A DNA stretch of 64,000 nt from Azospirillum oryzae (lineage in GTDB: Bacteria; Pseudomonadota; Alphaproteobacteria; Azospirillales; Azospirillaceae), in contig NZ_FXAK01000007.1 in the NCBI RefSeq assembly GCF_900177515.1, positions 1,596,501 to 1,660,500 of the forward strand. The letters are read 5' to 3'. The position numbers and the translations under genes were made by a program. The notes beneath the pieces are model-generated. The model was not told the DNA's origin, searched no databases, and worked only from the letters and a program-made list of their open reading frames with translations. Below are positions 24,932 to 33,644 of the stretch, in pieces. Numbering within the stretch: position 1 is the first letter of the stretch; each line of letters starts with the position of its first letter.

Positions 24932-24953
24932 ATTACGTTTACGTCAACGTCAT
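24932..24953. promoter_or_regulatory. Candidate MerR/LiuR-type operator
   Basis: Three ACGT cores at 6-base phase, ACGT-TT-ACGT-CA-ACGT (24935-24950), in the 156-base region between divergent SCP2 and fadD genes. LiuR-like MerR regulators of acyl-CoA degradation use ACGT-rich palindromes of this kind, and a MerR gene follows fadD. The match is from memory and unscored. Confidence 0.4.
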
Positions 24954-25035
24954 AACGAAAGCGTTTCAGACGCCCGCGCCACTGATTGCGGCAGCCAGGT
25001 GATCCGGAACGCGCCACCGCCAAGGGGAGCGAAAC

Positions 25036-26769
25036 ATGCCCGAGCCGCTTGCGCAGAGCGCCAACCCGTCCACCGCTGCCGCAGAGAACGCCGCCCATCC
25101 CTGGCTGGCGCACTATCCCAAGGGGATTGCCTGGGACCAGACCTTCACGCCGATGCCGCTGCACATGCTGTTCGAGGAGGCGGCCGGGCGCTATGGCGAC
25201 CGTCCCTGCCTGGACTTCATGGGCCGCCGCTACACCTACGCCGAGGTTCTGACCCTGGTGAACCGCGCCGCCCGCGGATTTCAGGACATGGGCGTCGGGC
25301 CGGGGGTGCGGGTGGGGCTGTGCCTGCCCAACTGCCCGACCTACGTCATCTCCTATTTCGCGGTGCTGAAGGCCGGCGGGACCGTGGTGAACTACAACCC
25401 GCTCTATGTCGAGCGGGAGTTGGAGCACCAGATCACCGACTCGCAGACCGAGATCATGGTGACGCTGGACCTGAAGCAGATCTATCCGCGCGTCGCGGCG
25501 ATGTTGGCGCGCACGCCGATGAAGCGGATCGTCGTCTGCCGCATGCCGACCATCCTGCCGGCGGTGAAGGGCGCGCTGTTCCGCGTGCTGAAGCGCAGCG
25601 AGATCGCCGCCGTGCCGCGCGACGACCGCCATGTCGATTTCGACAGCCTGCTGACCAATGACGGCACGCTACGCCCGGTGCGGATCGACGGGCTGCGCGA
25701 CGTCGCCGTGCTGCAATACACCGGCGGCACCACGGGTGTGCCCAAGGGCGCCATGCTGACCCATCACAACCTGCTGTCCAACGCGCGGCAGGTGCAGGCC
25801 TGGTTCCCCAACGTGGCGCTGGGCCAGGAGCGCATGCTGGCGGTCCTGCCCTTCTTCCATGTCTTCGCCATGACCGTGGTGCTGAACATGGGGCTGGCCT
25901 GCGGGGCCGAGCTGATCATGCTGCCGCGCTTCGAGACCGAACAGGTGCTGAAGACCATCGCCAGGCGCAAGCCGACCCTCGTCCCCGGCGTGCCCACCAT
26001 GTACAAGGCGCTGCTGGGCCACCCGCAGGTCGCCCGCTATCCGATGACCTCCATCCGCTACTGCATTTCCGGCGGGGCGCCGCTGCCGATGGAACTGAAG
26101 CGCCAGTTCGAGACGGCGACCGGCTGCGTGCTGATCGAAGGCTACGGTCTGTCGGAAGCCTCCCCCGTCTGCGCCGCCAACCCGCTGAAGGGCGTCAACA
26201 AGGAGGGCTCCATCGGCCTGCCGCTGCCCGGCATCGCCATCGAGATCCGCGACCTGGAGGACCCGGCCCGCAAGCTCGGCATCGGCGAGAAGGGTCAGGT
26301 GGCGATCGCCGGACCCAACGTCATGGCCGGCTATTGGGGCCGGGCGGAGGAAAGCGACCGCACCGTGGTCGACGGCTTCCTGCTGACCGGCGATGTCGGG
26401 ACGATGGACGGGGACGGCTACGTCTTCCTGCTCGATCGGCTGAAGGATCTCATCATCTGCAGCGGCTACAACGTCTATCCGCGCATGATCGAGGAAGCGA
26501 TCTACCAGCATCCCGACGTGGTCGCCGCCTGCGTTATCGGCCTGCCCGACGATTACCGCGGCCAGACTCCGAAGGCCTTCGTGCAGTTGAAGCCGGGCGC
26601 AAGCCTGACGGTGGAGACTCTGCGCGACTTCCTGCGTGACAAGATCTCCCGCATCGAGATGCCGACGGCCATCGAGTTCCGCGAGGAGCTGCCGAAGACC
26701 GCCGTCGGCAAACTGTCGAAGAAGGAACTGATCGCCGAGGCGCAGCAGGCTCTATCGAATGGAGGATGA
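25036..26769 (+). CDS. fadD: Long-chain-fatty-acid-CoA ligase
   Basis: A 577-residue adenylate-forming acyl-CoA synthetase. Signatures in order: P-loop YTGGTTGVPKGAMLTHHN (about 229-246), the L-motif region ISGGAPLPMELKRQF, EGYGLSEASPVCAANP, LLTGDVGTMDGDGYVFLLDRLKDLIICSGYNVYPRMIEE, and the catalytic lysine in LPKTAVGKLSKKEL near the C-terminus. GGGGAG lies 6 bases before the ATG. It activates fatty acids for beta-oxidation or lipid synthesis. The neighbours (MerR, thioesterase, ETF) form a fatty-acid catabolic group. Confidence 0.92.
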   Translation: MPEPLAQSANPSTAAAENAAHPWLAHYPKGIAWDQTFTPMPLHMLFEEAAGRYGDRPCLDFMGRRYTYAEVLTLVNRAARGFQDMGVGPGVRVGLCLPNCPTYVISYFAVLKAGGTVVNYNPLYVERELEHQITDSQTEIMVTLDLKQIYPRVAAMLARTPMKRIVVCRMPTILPAVKGALFRVLKRSEIAAVPRDDRHVDFDSLLTNDGTLRPVRIDGLRDVAVLQYTGGTTGVPKGAMLTHHNLLSNARQVQAWFPNVALGQERMLAVLPFFHVFAMTVVLNMGLACGAELIMLPRFETEQVLKTIARRKPTLVPGVPTMYKALLGHPQVARYPMTSIRYCISGGAPLPMELKRQFETATGCVLIEGYGLSEASPVCAANPLKGVNKEGSIGLPLPGIAIEIRDLEDPARKLGIGEKGQVAIAGPNVMAGYWGRAEESDRTVVDGFLLTGDVGTMDGDGYVFLLDRLKDLIICSGYNVYPRMIEEAIYQHPDVVAACVIGLPDDYRGQTPKAFVQLKPGASLTVETLRDFLRDKISRIEMPTAIEFREELPKTAVGKLSKKELIAEAQQALSNGG

Positions 26770-26883
26770 CCCGAAGTCATCCTTCTGACCCGGACGTAAA
26801 GGGAAGCCTTATCACGCGACGGCAGCTGTGCTACCAAACGGAAGGCGCACAATGCCGAACGCAAACAAAAGGTCTTCCCAGGG

Positions 26884-27276
26884 ATGGAACAGCTCTACAC
26901 GGTCAACCAGCTTGCGGAAGAGCTGGGCATCACGCCGCGGGCCCTGCGCTTCTACGAGGTCAAGGGGCTGCTGGCGCCGAATCGCGTCGGCAACAACCGG
27001 GTCTATACCAAGCGCGACCGCGCCCGGCTGAAGCTGATCCTGCGGGGCAAGCGCCTGGGCTTCTCGCTGGCGGAAATCCGCGAATATCTCGACCTCTACA
27101 ACGTCAACGGTGGGGTCGAGCAGCAGAAGAACCTGTTGAAGCGGGTGCAGAAGCGGCTGAAGGACCTCGCCCAGCAGCGCGAGGATCTGGAAGCCACCGT
27201 GCAGGAGCTGCGCGACATCGAAGAGCAGGTCAACAACACCCTGGCGGAGCTGAAGACCGCCGCGAAGGACAGCTGA
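26884..27276 (+). CDS. MerR family transcriptional regulator
   Basis: A 130-residue MerR-type regulator. The helix-turn-helix and wing read YTVNQLAEELGITPRALRFYEVKGLLAPNRVGNNRVYTKRDRARL, and a long dimerisation coiled coil (VEQQKNLLKRVQKRLKDLAQQREDLEATVQELRDIEEQV) follows. It has no cysteine sensor motif, so metals are unlikely ligands. Members of this shape near acyl-CoA genes regulate fatty-acid or branched-chain degradation. It probably controls fadD and perhaps its own gene. Confidence 0.85.
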   Translation: MEQLYTVNQLAEELGITPRALRFYEVKGLLAPNRVGNNRVYTKRDRARLKLILRGKRLGFSLAEIREYLDLYNVNGGVEQQKNLLKRVQKRLKDLAQQREDLEATVQELRDIEEQVNNTLAELKTAAKDS

Positions 27277-27389
27277 CCGGTCGGGCACCTTTTATGCGCC
27301 GATCGGCCCTGTAGAAGGGGAGATCGGAGCATGATGGGACAGCGACATCAGCGGGCTGCCGATATGGCCATACGGCCGGGAGATCGGGC

Positions 27390-27920
27390 ATGAACCTGAT
27401 CTTCCGCCTGCTGGCGGTCGCCGCCGCCGCCATCTTCGCGGCACTGCGCGGTCGCCGCGCCGGGCTGCTGGAGCCGTCGGCGCTGCGTTTCCGGGTCTGG
27501 CCGACCGACCTGGACATCAACCTGCACATGACCAACGCGCGCTATTTCAGCGTGATGGATCTGGGTCGCACCGACCTGATGATCCGCGTCGGCCTGGGTC
27601 CGGCGATCCTGCGCAACCGCTGGCAGCCGGTGCTGGGCGGGGCGACGATCCGCTACCGCCGCTCGCTGCGGCCGTTCCAGCGCTTCACCCTGGTCAGCCG
27701 TGTGCTGTGCTGGGACGACAAATACATCTTCATCGAACACCGCATGGAAACGCGGGGCGGGCTGGCGGCGCTGGCCGTCGTCCAGGGCGCTTTCGTCGGA
27801 AGCCGGGGCGTGGTCGCGCCGGCCGAGGTCCTGGCGGCGCTCGGCACTACCGCCGCCTCCCTGCCTTTTCCCGATGCGGTCGCAGCCTTGCGCGGGCAAA
27901 CCCTGTCCGCCGCCGCCTGA
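27390..27920 (+). CDS. Acyl-CoA thioesterase family protein (hotdog fold)
   Basis: A 176-residue protein with an N-terminal hydrophobic stretch (LIFRLLAVAAAAIFAALR) and a hotdog domain of the THEM/4HBT type: FRVWPTDLDINLHMTNARYFSVMDLGRTDLMIRVGL, then TIRYRRSLRPFQRFTLVSRVLCWDDKYIFIEHRMET. The DLDINLHMTNARY motif holds the catalytic Asp/Asn region. It likely hydrolyses acyl-CoA at the inner membrane. It is 39 bases upstream of etfB. Confidence 0.82.
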   Translation: MNLIFRLLAVAAAAIFAALRGRRAGLLEPSALRFRVWPTDLDINLHMTNARYFSVMDLGRTDLMIRVGLGPAILRNRWQPVLGGATIRYRRSLRPFQRFTLVSRVLCWDDKYIFIEHRMETRGGLAALAVVQGAFVGSRGVVAPAEVLAALGTTAASLPFPDAVAALRGQTLSAAA

Positions 27921-27959
27921 ACAGTTACAAGAACACCATCCGAGAGGAGACACGCCGTC

Positions 27960-28709
27960 ATGAAGGTGCTGGTGCCCGTGAAGCGGGTCGTCGACTACAA
28001 CGTGAAGGTCCGCGTCAAGGCGGACGGCAGCGGCGTCGAGACCGCCAACGTGAAGATGAGCATGAACCCCTTCGACGAGATCGCCGTCGAAGAGGCGGTG
28101 CGCTTGAAGGAAGCCGGCACGGCGACCGAGATCGTCGTGGCCTCCATCGGCCCGTCCCAGGCCCAGGAGACGCTGCGCACGGCGCTGGCGATGGGGGCGG
28201 ACCGCGCCATCCTGGTGCAGACCGACGTCGAGACCCAGCCGCTGGCCGTCGCCAAGGTTTTGAAGGCGCTGGTCGAAAAGGAAGCACCGGGGATGGTGAT
28301 CCTCGGCAAGCAGGCGATCGACGACGACTGCAACCAGACCGGCCAGATGCTGGCGGCTCTGCTGGGCTGGGGCCAGGGCACCTTCGCCTCGAAGGTCGTC
28401 GCCGGCGACGGCAAGGTCGCGGTGACGCGCGAGATCGACGGCGGGTTGGAGACCGTCGAGCTGAAGCTGCCGGCGGTGGTGACGGCCGACCTGCGCCTCA
28501 ACGAGCCGCGCTATGCCAGCCTGCCGAACATCATGAAGGCGAAGAAGAAGCCGCTGGAGACCGTCACGCCGGACGCGCTGGGTGTCGATGTCACGCCGCG
28601 TCTGAAGACGGTGAAGGTGGCCGAGCCGGCCAAGCGTCAGGCCGGCATCAAGGTGCCGGACGTCGCCACGCTGGTCGACAAGCTGAAGAACGAGGCGCGG
28701 GTGATCTGA
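27960..28709 (+). CDS. etfB: Electron transfer flavoprotein beta subunit
   Basis: A 249-residue EtfB that, with EtfA, accepts electrons from acyl-CoA dehydrogenases and passes them to ETF:ubiquinone oxidoreductase. Visible: MKVLVPVKRVVDYNVKVRVKADGSGVETANVKMSMNPFDEIAVEEAVRLKE, the AMP-binding region ALAMGADRAILV and LGKQAIDDDCNQTGQMLAALLGWGQGTFAS, and the LNEPRYASLPNIMKAKKKP loop that recognises dehydrogenases. AGGAG precedes the ATG. A 169-base repeat element separates it from etfA. Confidence 0.96.
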   Translation: MKVLVPVKRVVDYNVKVRVKADGSGVETANVKMSMNPFDEIAVEEAVRLKEAGTATEIVVASIGPSQAQETLRTALAMGADRAILVQTDVETQPLAVAKVLKALVEKEAPGMVILGKQAIDDDCNQTGQMLAALLGWGQGTFASKVVAGDGKVAVTREIDGGLETVELKLPAVVTADLRLNEPRYASLPNIMKAKKKPLETVTPDALGVDVTPRLKTVKVAEPAKRQAGIKVPDVATLVDKLKNEARVI

Positions 28710-28722
28710 GCGCCTGTCCGGT

Positions 28723-28891
28723 GCCCCCACCCTAACCCTCCCCCGCTTCGCAGGGGAGGGAACTGCCGCCGCTCTCCCGCATCAGCACTTTCCCCCTCCC
28801 CCGCCCAGCTCTCGCACAAAGCTCCGCTTTGTGCTGACGCGGCAGGCGGACCATAGGTCCGCTGAGAGCGGGGGAGGGTCGGGGTGGGGGC
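28723..28891. repeat. MITE-like palindromic repeat between etfB and etfA
   Basis: The ends (28723-28747 and 28867-28891) form a 25-base inverted repeat with 23 matches, rich in CCCTCCCCC. Inside are a hairpin GCACAAAG/CTTTGTGC and the perfect palindrome GCGGACC-ATA-GGTCCGC. There is no coding capacity. A related element appears at 62610-62738. Confidence 0.7.
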
Positions 28892-28935
28892 AAGTCTCCG
28901 CACTCCCCGCACTCCGCCCGATAGAGGAATTCGCC

Positions 28936-29862
28936 ATGCCCATCCTGATCCTCGCCGACCACGACAACGCCGGCCTCAAGCCCGCCACCGCCCATGCGGT
29001 GACCGCCGCCGCCAAGCTCGGCGGCGACATCCACCTCCTGGTCGCCGGCCGCAACGCCGCGCCGGCGGCGGAGCAGGCCGCCAAGCTGGCCGGCGTCGCC
29101 AAGGTGCTGCTCGCCGACGATGGCGCCTACGAGCATGCCCTGGCCGAGCCCGTGGCGGCATTGCTGGTTTCGCTCGCCTCCGGCTACAGCCATGTGCTGG
29201 CGGCCGCCACCTCGGTGGGCAAGAATGTGCTGCCGCGCGTCGCGGCGCTGCTCGACGTGGCGATGATCTCCGACATCACCGGCGTGGTCTCCGCCGACAC
29301 CTTCGAGCGGCCGATCTACGCCGGCAACGCCATCGCCACCGTGCAGTCGGCCGATGCGGTGAGAATCGTCACCGTCCGCACCACCGCCTTCGAGGCGGCG
29401 GCAGCCACCAACAGCGCCCCGGTCGAGAGCGTCGCCGCCGTGGCCGATCCCGCGCTGTCCAGCTTCGTCTCGGCCGAGCTGTCGAAGTCGGAGCGTCCGG
29501 AGCTGACCTCCGCCCGCATCGTGATTTCCGGCGGGCGCGGCATGCAGTCGGGCGACAACTTCCACCTGCTGGAGGCCATCGCCGACAAGCTGGGCGCCGC
29601 GGTGGGCGCCAGCCGGGCGGCGGTCGATGCCGGTTTCGTGCCTAACGATTATCAGGTCGGGCAGACCGGCAAGATCGTGGCGCCGGATCTCTATGTCGCC
29701 GTCGGCATCTCGGGTGCGATCCAGCATCTGGCCGGTATGAAGGACAGCAAGGTGATCGTCGCCATCAACAAGGACGAGGAGGCGCCGATCTTCCAGGTCG
29801 CCGACTACGGCCTCGTCGCCGACCTGTTCAAGGCGCTGCCGGAGCTGCAGCAGGCGCTGTGA
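28936..29862 (+). CDS. etfA: Electron transfer flavoprotein alpha subunit
   Basis: A 308-residue EtfA with the C-terminal FAD-binding domain: SARIVISGGRGMQSGDNFHLLEAIADKLGAAVGASRAAVDAGFVPNDYQVGQTGKIVAPDLYVAVGISGAIQHLAGMKDSKVIVAINKDEEAPIFQVADYGLVADLF. The start is the ATG at 28936 after GAGGAATTCGCC; the upstream open frame runs through the repeat element and is not coding. The etfB-etfA order is usual, but the intervening repeat is not. Confidence 0.96.
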   Translation: MPILILADHDNAGLKPATAHAVTAAAKLGGDIHLLVAGRNAAPAAEQAAKLAGVAKVLLADDGAYEHALAEPVAALLVSLASGYSHVLAAATSVGKNVLPRVAALLDVAMISDITGVVSADTFERPIYAGNAIATVQSADAVRIVTVRTTAFEAAAATNSAPVESVAAVADPALSSFVSAELSKSERPELTSARIVISGGRGMQSGDNFHLLEAIADKLGAAVGASRAAVDAGFVPNDYQVGQTGKIVAPDLYVAVGISGAIQHLAGMKDSKVIVAINKDEEAPIFQVADYGLVADLFKALPELQQAL

Positions 29863-29972
29863 CGATCAGGCCGGGCCTCTCCGGGTGGGGAGGTCCGGCC
29901 GCTTCGCGCTTGCCGCGGCGGGCCGGCTGTTCTATCGCTGGCGGCACAGCAACCCGACAGCGGCAGGACGCC

Positions 29973-30878
29973 ATGAGCATCGACGGCATCACCGGACTGG
30001 ACCATCTGGTCATCGCCACCCGCGACCTGGACGCGGCGCGCGACGCCTATAGCCGGCTGGGCTTCACCGTGACGCCGCGCGGCCACCACACCCAGCTGAA
30101 GTCGGCCAACCACACCATCCTATTCCCGACCGGCACCTATCTGGAGTTGCTGGGCATCGAGGAACAGCGGCCGGCCAACGCGCATTACGCCGCCTTCCTG
30201 CGCCAGCGCGAGGGCATCGCCGCCATTGCGCTGAAGACGCCGGACGCCCGCGCCGCCGTTGGGCCGCTGACCGCCGCCGGCTTTCCGGTGTCGGAACCCG
30301 TCGATTTCGGCCGCCCGGTAGAGCTGCCCGGCGGCGCCCGCGACGCCAACTTCACCATCACCCAGATCGACCCGGCCGCCACCCCGGCCGGCCGCGTCTT
30401 CCTGTGCCAGCACCACACGCCCGATCTGGTCTGGCGCCCCGACCAGATGGAGCACGCCAACGGTGCCACCGGCCTGGAAGCGCTGGTGATCGCCGCCGCC
30501 GATCCCGATGCGGTCGCCGCGACCTATGCCAAGCTGCTGGGCGGCACCGTCACCGACCGCGGTTCCGCCCGCGTGGTGGAACCGGCACACAAAAGTGGCG
30601 AGGGGCGCGGCGACGGTCAGGTCCCGGTGCTGGTCGCCACGCCGGAACGGCTGAATTGGGCCTGGACGGCCGACCCGGCCTTCGCCACTGCCGCCCTGCC
30701 CTTCTTCGCCGGCTTCGTGCTGCGCGTCGCCGATCCGGTCAAAACCCAGCAGGCCTTGCAGAAGAGCAAGTTCCCGACGGTCGTCGGCGAAGGCGTGCTG
30801 CGGGTCGGGTCGGCCAGCGCCTGCGGCGCCATGATCGCCTTCGCGCAGGATTTCGACCTGAACAGCCTGATCCCCTGA
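29973..30878 (+). CDS. VOC (glyoxalase-like) family protein
   Basis: A 301-residue protein with two vicinal oxygen chelate modules: residues 8-135 (LDHLVIATRDLDAARDAYSRLGFTVTPRGHHTQLKSANHTILFPTGTYLELLG) and 160-290 (ATGLEALVIAAADPDAVAATYAKLLGG). The first matches Glyoxalase_3-like proteins, which include lactone-forming and dioxygenase-like enzymes of unknown substrate. The ATG at 29973 follows GGCAGGACGCC. It lies 110 bases after etfA. Confidence 0.78.
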   Translation: MSIDGITGLDHLVIATRDLDAARDAYSRLGFTVTPRGHHTQLKSANHTILFPTGTYLELLGIEEQRPANAHYAAFLRQREGIAAIALKTPDARAAVGPLTAAGFPVSEPVDFGRPVELPGGARDANFTITQIDPAATPAGRVFLCQHHTPDLVWRPDQMEHANGATGLEALVIAAADPDAVAATYAKLLGGTVTDRGSARVVEPAHKSGEGRGDGQVPVLVATPERLNWAWTADPAFATAALPFFAGFVLRVADPVKTQQALQKSKFPTVVGEGVLRVGSASACGAMIAFAQDFDLNSLIP

Positions 30879-30896
30879 CCAACCGCGGATACCCGG

Positions 30897-33428
30897 TCAG
30901 GCGACCGTCTGGCGTTCGCGCAGAAGCGGCTCCAGCGCCTCGGCCACCGCGCGGCGCAGGTCGGCGGCGATCACCGGCTTGTGCATGACGCGAAAATTGC
31001 CGGCCTCCGCCTCCTGCGCACGGGCGGGGGCGGTGTCGCCGGTGACCAGAATACCGGGCAGGATGCGGCCAAGCGCCAGCCGAACCTCCCGGATCGCCTC
31101 GGTCCCGGTGCGGCCGTCGCGTAGCCGGTAATCGGCGACGATCAGGTCGGGAGCCGGCCCGCGATGGGCAAGGTCGAGCGCCTCGCTGCAGGATTCGGCC
31201 GCCAGGACGATATAGCCCCACTCCTCCAGCATGGCGCGCAGCCCTTCGCGCACGATTCCGTCATCCTCGATAACCAGAACGGTGGTGGCGAAGGCCGGGA
31301 GGGGTGCCAGCGGAGCGGGCACGGTCTTGGCCGCCGGCGCGTCGGCGATCGGCACCTCCACGGTGAAGACCGATCCCTCGCCGGGGGTGGACCGCACCCT
31401 GACCTGATGGTCGAGCATCGCCGACAGCCGCCGCACCACCGCCAGACCGAGCCCGAGGCCGCGGTCGCGGTTGCGGCTGGGATTGCCGACCTGCACGAAC
31501 TCCTGGAAGATGTCCTCCTGCTGGTCGGCAGGGATGCCGATGCCGGTGTCCCACACCTCGATCCGCAGCATATCGCCCCGGCGGCGGCAGCCGATCAGGA
31601 TGCGCCCCTTGTCGGTGTACCGCAGCGCGTTCTCCACCAGATTCTGCAGGATGCGGCCCAACAGCATAGGATCGCTGCGGACATGGACGCTGCTCGGCAC
31701 GATGTGCAGGATCAGCCCCTTCTGGACGGCGACGGAGCGGCTGTTGGCGGCCACGCGCTCCATCACCTCCTGCAGCGGAAACACCGTTACCTCCGGCACG
31801 ACCGCCCCGGCCTCCAGCCGCGAGACGTCGAGCAGCCCGTCCAGCAGCATCTTCAGGGCGCCCAGCGCCCGGTCCATGGTGCCCAGGACATTGCGGGTCA
31901 TGCCGTCGCTGACACGGGTGGACAGCACCTCCATCAGCAGCATCAGCGACTGCACCGGCTGGCGCAGGTCATGGCTGGCCGCCGCCAGGAATTTCGACTT
32001 CGCGACGTTCGCAACGTCTGCTTCCCGCCGGGCTTCGGTCAGCGCCGCCTGAGCCCGCTTGTGCTCGGAGATGTCGCGGACGGTGGCGATCAGGCTGACC
32101 AGACGATTGTCGTGATCGCGCACCGGCGACGCGCTCAACTCCAGGCAGCGCGGCCCCTGCGGGTCCGCCCCGTCCTCGACAAGGCCGGGGCGGGTCAGCT
32201 CCACCCGCGCATCCCGGCCCACCACGATGGCGTCGCGCAGCGGCTGCAGGGCCGCGCGGTCGTTCGTCGCCCGTTCAAGCGCGGTCAGGGCGCCGCTGCC
32301 CATCAGGGCGGAGACCGGCGCGCCCAGCAGCTGTTCCAGCGCCGGATTGACATAGACGATGGGCATGCCCGGCTGGGTGGCGTCGGCGATCATGATGCCG
32401 TCGTTGCTCCAGGCCAGCGCCCGGTTGCGCACCCGCAGCGCCCGGTCGGTGTGGCGGCGCCATTGCAGTTCGACGATGAAGGCGATGAAGAACAGCAGGA
32501 TCACCACGGTGGTGGCGACCGCCCAGCCGATGTAGAGGCGGGCGTTGTCGCGCCAGGGACCGAACACCGTCTCCACCGATTCGCCGACGACCGCGATCAC
32601 CGGATAGTCGGGCGACGACCGGAAGGCGGTGATCCGCTCCACCCCGTCGATCGGGCTGATCATGCGCATATGGCCGACCGGGCGCTGCCTAATCGCCTGC
32701 CAAAGCTCGCTGTTGGCCGGATCGCGGCTCGAAGCAGCGTTCATTCCGGCATTGCGCGCAATGATGATTCCGTCGGAACGCAGCAGCGCCGCCGCACCGT
32801 CGGGCGGCATGCCCAGCACGCGGTAATAGCGGACGAAGGATTCGACCGGAAGGTCGGCGACGGCGATGCCGGCAAAGGTGCCGTCGGCGTTTTCCAGCCG
32901 GCGCGACACCGGGATGATCAGGTCATGCGTCTCCGACGAGGCATAGGGGATGCCGATCACCAGCCCGCGCGGTGCGCTGTCGCGGGCGACGCGGAATTCG
33001 TCGCGGTCGGTGATGGCCCCCTGGAAGGTGGCCCTGCCCCCGCCCATGGTCAGCAGCCCCGCGGCGTCATAGACGCGGACGCCCACCACCAGCCCCTCTT
33101 CGAAGGCGCGGCGGGAATCCAGGCGCATGGCGCGGTTGCGCTCGGTGTTGGCGATCAGGTCCAGCAGCAGGTCGTCGACCCGGCGGAAGGTGGAAACCGC
33201 ATGCTCCTCAACCAGGCGGGCGACGACGGCGGTCTTCTCATGGGCCGTCAGGTCGAGCAGCCGCTCTTCCCGATGCAGACGGTCGAGCAGAATCCACCAC
33301 AGGGCGGCGATGGCCAGCGCAACCGCCAGAGCAGGCAGGACCAGACGCCCGCCGAAACCGGAAAAAAGCCAGAGCGCCCGCTTCACGTATACCCCGAACG
33401 CAGTGGATCGTCCGCCGGCCGCGTCCAT
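30897..33428 (-). CDS. Hybrid sensor histidine kinase/response regulator
   Basis: An 843-residue membrane hybrid kinase. In order: TM1 (FGGRLVLPALAVALAIAALWWILL), a periplasmic Cache-like sensor (VRVYDAAGLLTMGGG, GIPYASSETHDLIIPVSRRL), TM2 (LYIGWAVATTVVILLFFIAFIVEL), a PAS domain (ALAWSNDGIMIADATQPGMPIVYVNPALEQLLG), HisKA with the phospho-acceptor in AAASHDLRQPVQSLMLL, HATPase (NLVENALRYTDKG, DTGIGIP, GLGLGLAVVRRL) and a C-terminal receiver (VLVIEDDGIVREGL, LIVADYRL, HKPV). The start is the ATG at 33428 or the GTG at 33386. Signal unknown. No cognate regulator is adjacent. It is divergent from murJ. Confidence 0.88.
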   Translation of the reverse strand: MDAAGGRSTAFGVYVKRALWLFSGFGGRLVLPALAVALAIAALWWILLDRLHREERLLDLTAHEKTAVVARLVEEHAVSTFRRVDDLLLDLIANTERNRAMRLDSRRAFEEGLVVGVRVYDAAGLLTMGGGRATFQGAITDRDEFRVARDSAPRGLVIGIPYASSETHDLIIPVSRRLENADGTFAGIAVADLPVESFVRYYRVLGMPPDGAAALLRSDGIIIARNAGMNAASSRDPANSELWQAIRQRPVGHMRMISPIDGVERITAFRSSPDYPVIAVVGESVETVFGPWRDNARLYIGWAVATTVVILLFFIAFIVELQWRRHTDRALRVRNRALAWSNDGIMIADATQPGMPIVYVNPALEQLLGAPVSALMGSGALTALERATNDRAALQPLRDAIVVGRDARVELTRPGLVEDGADPQGPRCLELSASPVRDHDNRLVSLIATVRDISEHKRAQAALTEARREADVANVAKSKFLAAASHDLRQPVQSLMLLMEVLSTRVSDGMTRNVLGTMDRALGALKMLLDGLLDVSRLEAGAVVPEVTVFPLQEVMERVAANSRSVAVQKGLILHIVPSSVHVRSDPMLLGRILQNLVENALRYTDKGRILIGCRRRGDMLRIEVWDTGIGIPADQQEDIFQEFVQVGNPSRNRDRGLGLGLAVVRRLSAMLDHQVRVRSTPGEGSVFTVEVPIADAPAAKTVPAPLAPLPAFATTVLVIEDDGIVREGLRAMLEEWGYIVLAAESCSEALDLAHRGPAPDLIVADYRLRDGRTGTEAIREVRLALGRILPGILVTGDTAPARAQEAEAGNFRVMHKPVIAADLRRAVAEALEPLLRERQTVA

Positions 33429-33555
33429 CGGCGGAAATGCGGACGGCAGCGGCAGGCGGACGCCAGCATGCCGTAACGCCGATGCCGACGCAACGCCATT
33501 ACCGGCAAGGTGGCAGCGCCGGACAGTTGCTCCACCCACGTAGACCACCGCCAAG

Positions 33556-33601
33556 GGCGCCGCACCTACTGCGCCGGAGGCGCCGCACCCACTGCGCCGA
33601 A
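33556..33601. repeat. Short tandem duplication upstream of murJ
   Basis: Two 23-base units starting GGCGCCGCACC (33556-33578 and 33579-33601), nearly identical, in the region between the kinase and murJ. Confidence 0.6.
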
Positions 33602-33644
33602 AAGCCGGCTTTGCCACGCTTCCCCGGCCGGCTATACCGCCGCG

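Noticed and set aside
28724..28747. CTAACCCTCCC within the etf repeat, similar to the small RNA seed
   Set aside because: The match is limited to the C-rich core; there is no FNR box, no shared TGTCT start and no terminator.
29870..29901. Hairpin after etfA
   Set aside because: The stem is good but has no T-run, so it was not called a terminator.
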